Shown in pieces: positions 52,189 to 61,918 of a stretch of DNA of 64,000 bases. A program made the translations under genes and the position numbers. The DNA comes from an uncultured Micrococcales bacterium (GTDB taxonomy: Bacteria; Actinomycetota; Actinomycetes; Actinomycetales; Microbacteriaceae): positions 62,001-126,000 of the forward strand of contig CAJXZO010000002.1 in the NCBI GenBank assembly GCA_913062975.1, written 5' to 3'. Position 1 is the stretch's first letter; every line of letters starts with the position of its first letter. The notes beneath the pieces are model-generated. The model had not been told where the DNA came from. It saw nothing but the letters and a program-made list of their open reading frames with translations, and did no database searches.

Positions 52189-53667
52189 TTACCAAGCACC
52201 GCTGTTTTTCAGCGGGGCTTTCAGTTCGGCCTTGAAATCAAGTGCTTCTGCTCGTGGTTTGGTTATCAGGCTCACAATCACAAACAGTGCAACGGTGATT
52301 GTGGCCACTGTAACCGCCAAGATTGGGTCAAACACGCTCACACCCTGAATCAGGGCCATCCAGATGGCAGTGACTGATCCTCCAAGCAGTGACGCAAGCG
52401 CACCCCAACTGGTTGCTCTTGACCAGAAAAAGGCTCCAACGATGCTGGGCACCGTAACCATCAGGCCAGCTGCGGATAGTGAGGCCAGCTGATCAACAAT
52501 GTCTGCCGTTTGCAGAGCAAAGAAGCTTGCAAACACAATCACAATCACAACCACCACGCGACCAACGGTGATCTGGGTTCGGTCAGTGGCGGAGGCTGTC
52601 TTTCTTCCCAAGAAATCCCTTGAGACCATCGCTCCCATGGTTAGCGCAATTGAATCAAGCGTTGAAATAGCCGCTGCCAAAATTCCAACAATCAACATCA
52701 ATGCAACTGGAATGGGGATAACACCGCTGCCCAGGAGTGCGGGTGTTGCGTTTGAGGTGTTTTCCAAACCTGGCTCAAGCTGCAGAGCTGTAAATCCCCA
52801 GATGACTGCAACCTGGGTGAAGATCAGCCCAAAACCCATCACCCACAAAATCATGGTTTTCATGGACTTGAAGTCTTTGATGATGAACAGCCTCTGGCTC
52901 ACCTGAGGGTTTGAGATTGTGAAGAAAAACCAAGGCAATGAAAGAGCAATGAAGGTTCCAATTGACCAAAGTCCCGGTCCTGGCAGGCTCAGCCATTCTG
53001 CGTTGTTTTCTAGGGTCTTTTCAATCAACCCAGGGAATCCACCCAATGCAGCGATAGCAAACCCGACCGCCAGGATTCCAGAAATCATCATGATTGCAGC
53101 CTGAGTTGCATCGGTCCAGGCAACTGAACGAAGACCTGCAAACAGCGTCCAGAAAACCGCTAACACTGCTCCGACCAGAATTGCCTGGAACAGAGTTAGC
53201 CCACCATCGGTCACCCCACTCAGAAGCAACCCAATTCCTGCCATCTGGGTGGTGCAGTAGGGGAGAAGGAAAACAAGTGCAATGACTGCCATTAATCTTG
53301 CAACATTTCTATCGCCGTATCTTGCACCAATCATCTCGGCAGGCGAGATAAAGCCCCAGCGCTTAGCTGCGAGATAAAACCTGGGAGCGAAAATTACCAA
53401 TAACCCAAGACCTGCAAAATAAATAAGCTCGAAACCCAATGCACCGATGCCGCCTCGGTAGGTAAGTCCGGTGAGAACCACCAGCATGAAAGCACTGTAG
53501 GTGGTTGCTGCATAGCTAAGACCTGCAACAACTGGCCCAATCTTTTTGCCAGCTAGGTAGTAATCCTCGGCAGTTCCTTTATTGGACCTGGTCGCAGTAA
53601 GGGAAATTATGACGCCAAAAAGCGCGAATAAACCAATTGCCAGCCAAACCAGCTCACTTGAAATCAC
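52189..53667 (-). CDS. Sodium:solute symporter family protein
   Basis: SSS family 12-13 TM profile; AEDYYLAGKKIGPVVAGLSYAATTYSAFMLVVLTGLTYRGG; start GTG 53667 coupled to the upstream stop. Confidence 0.88.
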   Translation of the reverse strand: MISSELVWLAIGLFALFGVIISLTATRSNKGTAEDYYLAGKKIGPVVAGLSYAATTYSAFMLVVLTGLTYRGGIGALGFELIYFAGLGLLVIFAPRFYLAAKRWGFISPAEMIGARYGDRNVARLMAVIALVFLLPYCTTQMAGIGLLLSGVTDGGLTLFQAILVGAVLAVFWTLFAGLRSVAWTDATQAAIMMISGILAVGFAIAALGGFPGLIEKTLENNAEWLSLPGPGLWSIGTFIALSLPWFFFTISNPQVSQRLFIIKDFKSMKTMILWVMGFGLIFTQVAVIWGFTALQLEPGLENTSNATPALLGSGVIPIPVALMLIVGILAAAISTLDSIALTMGAMVSRDFLGRKTASATDRTQITVGRVVVVIVIVFASFFALQTADIVDQLASLSAAGLMVTVPSIVGAFFWSRATSWGALASLLGGSVTAIWMALIQGVSVFDPILAVTVATITVALFVIVSLITKPRAEALDFKAELKAPLKNSGAW

Positions 53668-53870
53668 TGGCCGTTCCTCCAGTCTTTGACCCCCCAAACG
53701 ATTAGGCCAATGATTACAACCCCAAACAACAGCCAGAACCCATATACAACCAGAGATGGGCTGAGGGTGCCCAAGATGCCATACGGAATAACTGTTGCTA
53801 ACAGCACGCTAATCACTAATAGGGTGAACCAAATTATGAATCCGGACCTAGTTTTGAGCTTAGAATTCAA
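53664..53870 (-). CDS. Small two-TM membrane protein, probable symporter companion
   Basis: 68 aa, two TM segments; GTGA overlap with the symporter gene. Confidence 0.65.
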   Translation of the reverse strand: MNSKLKTRSGFIIWFTLLVISVLLATVIPYGILGTLSPSLVVYGFWLLFGVVIIGLIVWGVKDWRNGQ

Positions 53871-53931
53871 CGTTTCCGCCTAAAAGATTTGCCCTAAGCA
53901 TAGTCAACCACCGGGGTTGTCGGTCAAATTT

Positions 53932-54900
53932 TTACTCTGGTTGGCAGATTTGGTTGTTAATTGCGCTCTTTGTTGTCTTGTAGACCAAGGTCGCGATCAG
54001 GCCCGTTAGGAATGCGAGCAAAACATGGGCAAGGATTAGTGAATAGATTCCACCTGTGAGCTCTGAAAATAAAAAGGTTGCAATCGTTACAGCAGCAATC
54101 GGGAAGCTATATGCCCACCAGGGGAGTCCGAATTTCACACTTGCGAAGTATTTCCCCTGGGCAAATAAAAGAATGGTGGTGAACACCGCAAAGTAGTAAA
54201 AGATTCTTCCCAGAGCGTCCAGTTCAGAATCATTCAGTTGCATCCATGAAAGAAAACCAACTGCAGGTGGTGCAATCAGAATAAACATCGTTGGCCACAG
54301 TTTTTGGGGAATGGCTGGATGGAAAAAGATTCTGTTTAGAACGATTGCCAACATTGGTAACCAAAGCACAATCGCAAAAGAGAAATAAAACCAGCTGACC
54401 TCTGCAAAGCCCAGGTTCACCCCTGCCACCGGCACCAAGACATTTCCAACAATTGGGATAAACCAAGCGGGGTTTGATTGCTCGGTGACAAAAGTCTCTC
54501 GGTGCATCCAGCGGGTGAGAATGGCCAGGGTGAAAATCAGCTGACCGATGATTCCCAACCACCACATCCAAACGGCAATCTCTGGAAGTCGCTGGTGAAC
54601 ACCAACTGCCAACACCAGGAGTGAAATGGTGATGGTTGGAAAAAAGCTCAGTCGAATCGGGTGATTGAATTCTGCTATCACTGCCTGCGGAAACCTAACA
54701 AACTTCGTTAGATACAAAACCGAGAGAGAAATCAGTAAAACTCCGCTGATGATTAGCAACGGGTCTGAGATGAATGTGCCCAGATTCCAATACTGCTCAA
54801 GTTTTTCAATCGCAATTGCAAAACCGGTTAGACCCATAACGGTGGCAAAGATGGAAATGGGCAGATGCTGAATTGACCTCTCGGGCAAACTTTCCTCCAA
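53932..54900 (-). CDS. TDT/SLAC1 family transporter (TehA-like)
   Basis: 10 TM-like profile; IQHLPISIFATVMGLTGFAIAIEK, NPAWFIPIVGNVLVPVAG. Confidence 0.85.
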   Translation of the reverse strand: MEESLPERSIQHLPISIFATVMGLTGFAIAIEKLEQYWNLGTFISDPLLIISGVLLISLSVLYLTKFVRFPQAVIAEFNHPIRLSFFPTITISLLVLAVGVHQRLPEIAVWMWWLGIIGQLIFTLAILTRWMHRETFVTEQSNPAWFIPIVGNVLVPVAGVNLGFAEVSWFYFSFAIVLWLPMLAIVLNRIFFHPAIPQKLWPTMFILIAPPAVGFLSWMQLNDSELDALGRIFYYFAVFTTILLFAQGKYFASVKFGLPWWAYSFPIAAVTIATFLFSELTGGIYSLILAHVLLAFLTGLIATLVYKTTKSAINNQICQPE

Positions 54901-54919
54901 AAATTAATGCCCTGAAAGC

Positions 54920-55654
54920 CTAAAACCCAATCCAGACTAAAAACGCAGGCCCTGCGATGAATACTCCCACGTCCATCAAAAAATGCGCCACAAGAAGCGG
55001 TGTCAGCCTGCCAAGACGGGAGTAGAGGTATCCGAAAATGATTCCCATTATGAAATTTCCGGCAAGTCCCGCTAGCCCCTGATAGACGTGATAGAGAGCT
55101 CTAAAGGTTGCAGAAATGAGAATGATTGCAGTCTCGCCGAGTCTTAGTTTTCTGAGCTGAATAAACAGATAACCAACAACGATGGTTTCTTCAAGTATTG
55201 ATGCCTCTGCGGCATTCAGTAGTAAAACCGGAACTTCCCACCATCTTTCAGCGACAGCGTCGATCACCACCTCAGCTGCCAGACCATTGGCCCTCGCCAA
55301 AAGGTAAAGAGCAATTCCCGGAAGGCCAATCAAAACTGTCAGATAAATTCCAAACAGGCTGTCTTTGGCAATTTTTTGTCTAACGATTCCAAGTTGAGCA
55401 GTTGCAGGGCCATCAAGTTTTAGAAGATAAACCACTAATGCAACTGGTACCAGTGGAAGCACAAAGCCAGCGAGCTGGTATGCAAGATCCACCCATGGGT
55501 TTTCAGCCAACGAGCGATTCAAAGTCACCTGGGAACCAGCCAGACCTTGTTCGCTGGTTATGTTTCGAATTAGCGAGAGAATTGAATAGACGGCACTTGC
55601 ACCCAGAGAAACTCCGAGCACCAGCAGAAGCTCAATCCCTGGCCTTCTTTTCAT
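54920..55654 (-). CDS. CPBP family intramembrane metalloprotease
   Basis: NAAEASILEETIVVGYLFIQLRK (EE motif), YHVYQGLAGLAGNFIMGIIFGYLY, LLVAHFLMDVG. Confidence 0.88.
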   Translation of the reverse strand: MKRRPGIELLLVLGVSLGASAVYSILSLIRNITSEQGLAGSQVTLNRSLAENPWVDLAYQLAGFVLPLVPVALVVYLLKLDGPATAQLGIVRQKIAKDSLFGIYLTVLIGLPGIALYLLARANGLAAEVVIDAVAERWWEVPVLLLNAAEASILEETIVVGYLFIQLRKLRLGETAIILISATFRALYHVYQGLAGLAGNFIMGIIFGYLYSRLGRLTPLLVAHFLMDVGVFIAGPAFLVWIGF

Positions 55655-56022
55655 TTAGAGGTCTTTGGATCAAATTTGCAGGCATTTGTGGAGCCGGGAA
55701 ACCTGTGTCGGTTTAGAACTACAAGACGGTAGCCGAGTCTGAAAATAAAAGAAATTGGCGGGATGATCATGAGCCAACCCGCTAGCTTCCAATAAAACTG
55801 CGGCTGGCTTCTAAGAAGCCAAGCAACCGCTCGGTGGCCTGAGTAGTTTTTATCATCAGCAACCCAAACACTTGCATCCACCTGTTGCTGAGTCAGACCA
55901 TGTTGGCTGAAGTTGTAACCCTGAGATGGGGTGGCTGCAGGAAAAAAGTCAAAGAAGTCGTGGCCCCAATTGACGCTGAGCGTGCAAAACCCGCAGTCCC
56001 CGTCATAAATCATGATTGCCAT
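55651..56022 (-). CDS. DCC1-like thiol-disulfide oxidoreductase family protein (DUF393)
   Basis: MIYDGDCGFCTLSV (DxDCxxC) motif. Confidence 0.88.
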   Translation of the reverse strand: MAIMIYDGDCGFCTLSVNWGHDFFDFFPAATPSQGYNFSQHGLTQQQVDASVWVADDKNYSGHRAVAWLLRSQPQFYWKLAGWLMIIPPISFIFRLGYRLVVLNRHRFPGSTNACKFDPKTSK

Positions 56023-56101
56023 GCATTCAGTCTATTAACTCATTGGCGAGTAAGCTTAGAGAGCCTGGCAACCGCCAGAGATCGAGCTTTAGGAAATACA
56101 A

Positions 56102-58009
56102 ATGACTTTGGCGGTTAGAAAAGACCTGCGAAATATTGCCATTGTGGCCCACGTGGACCACGGCAAGACCACCTTGGTGGATGCCATGCTTAGGCAAACC
56201 AATACTTTTTCCACACACGGAGACATTGATGAGCGTGTGATGGACAGCGGCGATTTGGAAAAAGAACGCGGCATCACAATCTTGGCTAAAAACACAGCCA
56301 TTGAATATTCCGGACCTGCTTCAGATTCTCCTGTCACCATCAATGTGATTGACACCCCTGGCCACGCCGATTTTGGTGGAGAGGTGGAGCGTGGTCTGAG
56401 CATGGTTGATGGTGTTGTTCTGTTGGTTGATGCCAGTGAGGGACCGCTCCCACAAACCAGGTTTGTTCTCAGAAAGACAATGCAAGCAAAACTTCCATTG
56501 ATTCTGGTAGTGAACAAAACCGACAGGTCTGACTCCAGAATTGAGGAGGTGGTAAGCGAATCACACGATCTTTTATTGGGTCTGGCAGGAGACATGGATC
56601 AGGAAGATATTGACATCGATTCACTTTTGGACATGCCGATTATTTATGCATCAGGTCGAAGTGGAATTGCTTCTTTCACTGAACCCGCCAATGGTTCATT
56701 GCCAGACGGTGACAACTTGGAGCCACTGTTTGAAGCCATTATGAAAAACATCCCTGCACCAACCTATGACGATGAAAAGCCACTGCAAGCTCACGTCACC
56801 AACTTGGATGCATCACCGTTTCTTGGGCGATTGGCTTTACTTCGAATCAAGTCTGGTGAGCTCAAAAAAGGCCAGCAGGTTGCTTGGATGAAAAGAGATG
56901 GCGAGATAAAGCCTGCAAAGATTTCAGAGCTATTGATCACCAAGGGTCTTGAGCGATCACCGGCTGAGAGAGCTTTTGCTGGTGACATTGTTGCGGTTGC
57001 AGGTATTGAGGACATCATGATTGGTGAAACTCTTGCTGATCAAGAAGACCCCGAGGCACTGCCGATCATTCGCGTTGATGAACCAGCAATCTCGATGACC
57101 ATTGGAATCAACACCTCTCCGATGGCTGGACGGGTGAAGGGTGCCAAAGTCACCGCTCGTTTGGTGAAAGATCGCCTCGAAAAAGAGTTGATTGGAAATG
57201 TTTCAATTAAGGTTGTGCCAACAGAGCGCCCAGATGCTTGGGAGGTTCGCGGACGAGGAGAGCTAGCTCTGGCTATTTTGGTTGAAACCATGCGTCGCGA
57301 GGGTTATGAGTTGACGGTTGGAAAACCGCAGGTTGTCACCAAAAAAGAAGATGGCCAACTCCTGGAGCCATTTGAGGCTTTGACAATCGATGTTCCAGAA
57401 GAGTTTTTGGGTGCAATCACACAGCTGATGGCTTCCAGAAAAGGCAAGCTGAATCAGATGACAAATAGCGGCTCGGGATGGGTTCGCATGGAATTCACCG
57501 TTCCTGCTCGAGGATTGATTGGTTTCAGAACCGAGTTTTTGACCACCACTAAGGGAAGCGGAATTGCTAACGCGATCAGCGCTGGTTTCCATCCATGGGC
57601 TGGAGAGATTCAAACCAGACCAAGTGGGTCTTTGATTTCTGATCGTTCCGGTGTTGCAACTCCATTTGCTCTCATGGCACTGCAAGACAGGGGAAGCTTT
57701 TTCATCCCACCAACCACTGAGGTTTATGCGGGGATGGTTATTGGCGAGAACTCACGTCCAGATGACATGGAGGTGAACATCACCAAGGAGAAAAAGCTAA
57801 CAAACATGAGAAGCTCCACCGCCGATGAGTTCCAGTCGCTGACTCCTCATCGAAATCTATCCCTGGAAGAGTGTTTGGAATTTGCTCGCGAGGATGAATG
57901 TGTTGAAGTAACACCTGATGCAATCAGAATTCGCAAGGTTGAACTGGATCCAAACCTGAGAGCTCGGGCATTGAGTGCAAAAAAGCGAGCTAATCAAGAT
58001 TCGGCATAG
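56102..58009 (+). CDS. typA: Translational GTPase TypA/BipA
   Basis: IVAHVDHGKTTLVDAMLRQ, ERGITILAKNTAI, DTPGHADFGGEVER, BipA C-terminal domain. Confidence 0.97.
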   Translation: MTLAVRKDLRNIAIVAHVDHGKTTLVDAMLRQTNTFSTHGDIDERVMDSGDLEKERGITILAKNTAIEYSGPASDSPVTINVIDTPGHADFGGEVERGLSMVDGVVLLVDASEGPLPQTRFVLRKTMQAKLPLILVVNKTDRSDSRIEEVVSESHDLLLGLAGDMDQEDIDIDSLLDMPIIYASGRSGIASFTEPANGSLPDGDNLEPLFEAIMKNIPAPTYDDEKPLQAHVTNLDASPFLGRLALLRIKSGELKKGQQVAWMKRDGEIKPAKISELLITKGLERSPAERAFAGDIVAVAGIEDIMIGETLADQEDPEALPIIRVDEPAISMTIGINTSPMAGRVKGAKVTARLVKDRLEKELIGNVSIKVVPTERPDAWEVRGRGELALAILVETMRREGYELTVGKPQVVTKKEDGQLLEPFEALTIDVPEEFLGAITQLMASRKGKLNQMTNSGSGWVRMEFTVPARGLIGFRTEFLTTTKGSGIANAISAGFHPWAGEIQTRPSGSLISDRSGVATPFALMALQDRGSFFIPPTTEVYAGMVIGENSRPDDMEVNITKEKKLTNMRSSTADEFQSLTPHRNLSLEECLEFAREDECVEVTPDAIRIRKVELDPNLRARALSAKKRANQDSA

Positions 58010-58018
58010 GCTTAGCAC

Positions 58019-59158
58019 ATGTCGAAACCAAGTTTCAGTCCGAAGCGACTACTGGTGGTGCACGCACACCCAGACGATGAAAGCTTGTTTACCGGTCACA
58101 CAATCGCTCACGCTCTTCGCGGCGGCAGCAAGGTAAAGGTCATAACCCTCACCCGTGGTGAGCGGGGAGTCACCGAATCCAAGCAATTGCAGTATCTAAA
58201 TGAGCAACCCATGGAAATGGCTTTATACAGAGAGCAGGAACTTGCGAATGCGGTCAGTGCTTTTGATGGACTAGAGCATTCGTATTTGGGCAAAAGGGCT
58301 TATCGAGATTCTGGGATGAGAATCAATGCCTGGGGCCGAGTCGGTAAGCCCAGGAAGCTGGATGAAATGTCACTGGCGGCTGCTGGCACCAGTGTTGTAG
58401 GTGAAGACATTGCGAAAGAAATTGAGAGCTTTAGACCAGATGTGGTTTTGACCTATGACTCCAACGGAGGATTCGGTCACCCCGATCATAAGGCCGCACA
58501 CTTTGCGGTTGCCTGGGCAATTCGAAAACTCGCCAAAAAACGAATTCGGCCTCAGTTTTGGGAGATTGCAGCACCGGGCAAGAGCTTTGATGTTGAATTT
58601 GGGGATGCCGAGACAGCAGAGATCAAGAGAAATGCGCTGTTGGCTCACGGCTCACAAATTGAAGTTTTTGGGAACGAGGTTATTTACGATGGAAAGACCA
58701 GAATGCGACTGAGTGACAAAGAGCGAGTTAGAAAAGCTTCACCCTCTCCATGGTTGACCCTGAAACCCGCGCTCACCTATTTCTGGGCAATTCCAACCGG
58801 TGTTTTAGTTGGAATCGCAGGAACTTTGCTACATCGCTCAGTTGATGGCAATGGCTTCCCGATCGGCTTGGTGGTAGCCCTGGCCATGGTTGGCTCACTC
58901 GCACTTGCCCTGAGGCTTTTGAGAAACTCTCGAGGCGGGCTTTATCTGATGAGTTTCAGCTTGATTTTGACAGTGTTTTTGATGGCTCAGAGGCAACCAG
59001 GCGGGGAGTTATTCATAACCACCGACCTGCAGGGGAACTTTTTTGAATCAGTTGGCAATTTGTGGGCATATGGATCAATTGTGCTGGTGGGGCTGGTGAT
59101 GGTTTTCCCAAGCATCAGACGTTCCGCCTGGAAACAACAAATCAATACTGGGGGATGA
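58019..59158 (+). CDS. PIG-L family deacetylase with C-terminal membrane domain
   Basis: LLVVHAHPDDESLFTGHTIAHAL, DVVLTYDSNGGFGHPDHKAAHFAV; ~130 aa hydrophobic C-terminal extension. Confidence 0.88.
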   Translation: MSKPSFSPKRLLVVHAHPDDESLFTGHTIAHALRGGSKVKVITLTRGERGVTESKQLQYLNEQPMEMALYREQELANAVSAFDGLEHSYLGKRAYRDSGMRINAWGRVGKPRKLDEMSLAAAGTSVVGEDIAKEIESFRPDVVLTYDSNGGFGHPDHKAAHFAVAWAIRKLAKKRIRPQFWEIAAPGKSFDVEFGDAETAEIKRNALLAHGSQIEVFGNEVIYDGKTRMRLSDKERVRKASPSPWLTLKPALTYFWAIPTGVLVGIAGTLLHRSVDGNGFPIGLVVALAMVGSLALALRLLRNSRGGLYLMSFSLILTVFLMAQRQPGGELFITTDLQGNFFESVGNLWAYGSIVLVGLVMVFPSIRRSAWKQQINTGG

Positions 59159-59185
59159 TAAAATAGCCGAAATTAGGAGTGAAGT

Positions 59186-59506
59186 TTGACCTACGTAATC
59201 GCGCTTCCCTGTGTGGATGTGAAAGATAAAGCTTGCATCGATGAGTGCCCCGTTGACTGCATTTACGAGGGTGATCGAATGCTTTATATCCAACCCGACG
59301 AATGCGTTGATTGCGGTGCCTGCGAACCGGTCTGTCCGGTGGAGGCCATTTACTACGAGGATGATGTCCCGGAGCAGTGGGCTGATTACTACGACGTGAA
59401 TGTCGATTTCTTCGATGAAATCGGATCTCCCGGAGGAGCTGCCAAGATGGGGCCAATTCCATCAGATCACCCGTTGGTTGCAGCATTGCCACCGCAAGGC
59501 GAATAA
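59186..59506 (+). CDS. fdxA: Ferredoxin (7Fe/8Fe type)
   Basis: MTYVIALPCVDVKDKACIDECPVDCIYEG...CVDCGACEPVCPVEAIYYEDD. Confidence 0.96.
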   Translation: MTYVIALPCVDVKDKACIDECPVDCIYEGDRMLYIQPDECVDCGACEPVCPVEAIYYEDDVPEQWADYYDVNVDFFDEIGSPGGAAKMGPIPSDHPLVAALPPQGE

Positions 59507-60604
59507 TTGTTTGACAGGTTGCCGGAATATCCCTGGCAAAAACTAGCCCCATACAAAAAAACCGCAGAGCAGCATCCCGATGGGTTGGTCGATCTATCCA
59601 TTGGTTCCCCGGTGGATGAAACTCCAGAGGTTATTGCAAGTGCTTTGAAACAAGCCTCTATTTCACCTGGTTACCCATCCGCAACGGGAACCAATGATTT
59701 GCGGCAGGCGATGGTTGATTGGTTTGCAAACAGAAGATCGGTGAATCTGGAATCTGATCAGGTGATGCCCACGGTTGGTAGTAAAGAATTTATCTCCTGG
59801 CTTCCAGTGATGTTGGGCTTGGGTTCTGATGATGTCGTGGTGCAACCCTCCCTTGCATACACCGCCTATGAGGTGGGAGCTGAATTTGCTAGTTGCAATT
59901 TGGTCAGTGAAGATGACCCCTCTAAATGGCCAGAGAACACAAAACTAATTTGGATCAACTCACCTGCTAACCCCAATGGCTCTGTCATGAGCATTGAGCA
60001 GATGCGTTCGGCGGTTGCAAGAGCAAGAGAACTGGGCGCGGTGCTGGTGAGTGACGAGTGCTATGCCGAGCTGGGTTGGTTGGATGAGTACTCGGAAACT
60101 GCCACCCCCTGTTTATTGCAGGATGAGGTCACGGATGGAGACCTAACTGGCCTGTTGGCCATTTATTCTCTATCCAAGCAATCAAACATCGCAGGCTACA
60201 GAGCTGCGTTGGCAGGTGGCGACAAAGAACTTATTCAGGGTCTTATAAACCTGAGAAAGCACGCCGGATTGATAGTTCCGCTTCCCGTGCAAAAGGCAAT
60301 GGTTGCTGGGCTCAGTGATTACAGCCATGTGCTAAAGCAGAAAAAGATTTACAGAAACCGAATCGAGATTTTGTCAGATGCTTTGGTCTCAGCAGGTTTT
60401 GAAATAGCCAAATGTGAGGGTGGATTGTATTTGTGGGTGAAAGTCACTGACACCTTCGAAGCAGTAGCCCAGTTTGCAGAGATGGGCATTTTGGTGGGTC
60501 CGGGAGAGTTTTATGGGGAGGCTGGCAAAGGCCACATTCGAATATCGGTGACCGCCTCTGACAATGACGTGATAGCGGCTTCCAACAGATTGAAAATGCT
60601 TTAG
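59507..60604 (+). CDS. dapC: Succinyldiaminopimelate transaminase
   Basis: LPEYPWQKLAPYKKTAEQHPDGLVDLSIGSPVDETP, SLSKQSNIAGYRAAL; immediately follows fdxA, typical actinobacterial arrangement. Confidence 0.92.
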   Translation: MFDRLPEYPWQKLAPYKKTAEQHPDGLVDLSIGSPVDETPEVIASALKQASISPGYPSATGTNDLRQAMVDWFANRRSVNLESDQVMPTVGSKEFISWLPVMLGLGSDDVVVQPSLAYTAYEVGAEFASCNLVSEDDPSKWPENTKLIWINSPANPNGSVMSIEQMRSAVARARELGAVLVSDECYAELGWLDEYSETATPCLLQDEVTDGDLTGLLAIYSLSKQSNIAGYRAALAGGDKELIQGLINLRKHAGLIVPLPVQKAMVAGLSDYSHVLKQKKIYRNRIEILSDALVSAGFEIAKCEGGLYLWVKVTDTFEAVAQFAEMGILVGPGEFYGEAGKGHIRISVTASDNDVIAASNRLKML

Positions 60605-60643
60605 GCTGAGAACACCGTCAGCATTTTAGAGCGAGGAGACACC

Positions 60644-61918
60644 TTGACCTCAGAAGATAAAGTTTCACTTAGTTTTGGAGACAAAACAGTTCAATATCCA
60701 GTAATTCCCTCAACCCAGGGTCCTGCTGGATTTGATATTTCAGGACTAATGAAAGATGTTGGTCTAACAACACTGGATCAAGGATTTGTTAATACTTCCA
60801 GTACCCAATCAGCCATTACCTACATCGATGGTGAGGCCGGCATCCTCAGATACCGTGGCTACCCAATCGAGCAGCTTGCTGGCCAGAAAAGTTTCTTAGA
60901 GGTTGCCTACCTGCTTATCTATGGTGAGTTGCCAACCGATTCAGAATTTTCAGAGTTTGAAGACAAGATCCGTCGTCACACTCTGTTGAAAGAAGACCTG
61001 AAGGACTTCTTCAAAGCATTTCCCAGGTCTGCTCACCCAATGAGTGTTCTATCGAGTGCGGTGAGTGCTCTTGGAACCTTCTACGAAGACTCTCTAAACC
61101 CGAAAGACCCCGAGCAGGTAGAGCTATCAACCATCAGACTGTTGGCAAAGCTTCCGGTGGTGGCGGCCTACGCACAGAAGACCTCTGTCTCCCACGCATT
61201 GCTTTATCCAGACAACTCTCTGAACTATGTTGAAAACTTTTTGTGGCTGACCTTTGGCAATAATGCCGAGACCTACATCCAAAACCCAGTGATTACCAAA
61301 GCTTTGGACACATTGTTCATGCTGCATGCCGATCACGAACAAAACTGCTCAACCTCAACGGTTAGGTTGGTGGGTTCGTCGCAGGCAAACATGTTTGCAT
61401 CCATGAGCGCTGGGGTTAATGCGCTTTATGGGCCTCTGCACGGTGGGGCAAATGAAGCGGTGCTTGAAATGCTGCAGGGTATTCACGAATCAGGTGACAC
61501 TGTCGAGAGATTCATCGAGCGGGTAAAAAACAAAGAAGAGGGCGTTCGCCTGATGGGCTTTGGTCACCGTGTTTATAAAAACTTCGATCCACGCGCAAAG
61601 ATCGTGAAGGCAACTGCTGACAGTGTTCTAAACGATCTTGGAATCCATGACCCACTGCTAGACATTGCCAAGAAAATGGAAGAGGCTGCCCTGCAAGATG
61701 ACTACTTTGTCTCTCGCAAGCTATATCCAAACGTTGATTTCTACTCAGGCGTGATTTATAAAGCCATGGGCTTTGAGCCAAAGATGTTCACCGCATTATT
61801 CGCCCTTGGCAGGTTGCCCGGCTGGATCGCTCACTGGAGAGAGATGATGGCAGATCCAGTGACCAAGATTGGTAGACCCCAGCAGGTTTACACAGGCCCT
61901 ACTGAGAGACATCTTTAG
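60644..61918 (+). CDS. gltA: Citrate synthase
   Basis: LRYRGYPIEQLA, HADHEQNCSTSTVRLVGSS, GPLHGGANEAVLEML, GFGHRVYKNFDPRA. Confidence 0.97.
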   Translation: MTSEDKVSLSFGDKTVQYPVIPSTQGPAGFDISGLMKDVGLTTLDQGFVNTSSTQSAITYIDGEAGILRYRGYPIEQLAGQKSFLEVAYLLIYGELPTDSEFSEFEDKIRRHTLLKEDLKDFFKAFPRSAHPMSVLSSAVSALGTFYEDSLNPKDPEQVELSTIRLLAKLPVVAAYAQKTSVSHALLYPDNSLNYVENFLWLTFGNNAETYIQNPVITKALDTLFMLHADHEQNCSTSTVRLVGSSQANMFASMSAGVNALYGPLHGGANEAVLEMLQGIHESGDTVERFIERVKNKEEGVRLMGFGHRVYKNFDPRAKIVKATADSVLNDLGIHDPLLDIAKKMEEAALQDDYFVSRKLYPNVDFYSGVIYKAMGFEPKMFTALFALGRLPGWIAHWREMMADPVTKIGRPQQVYTGPTERHL

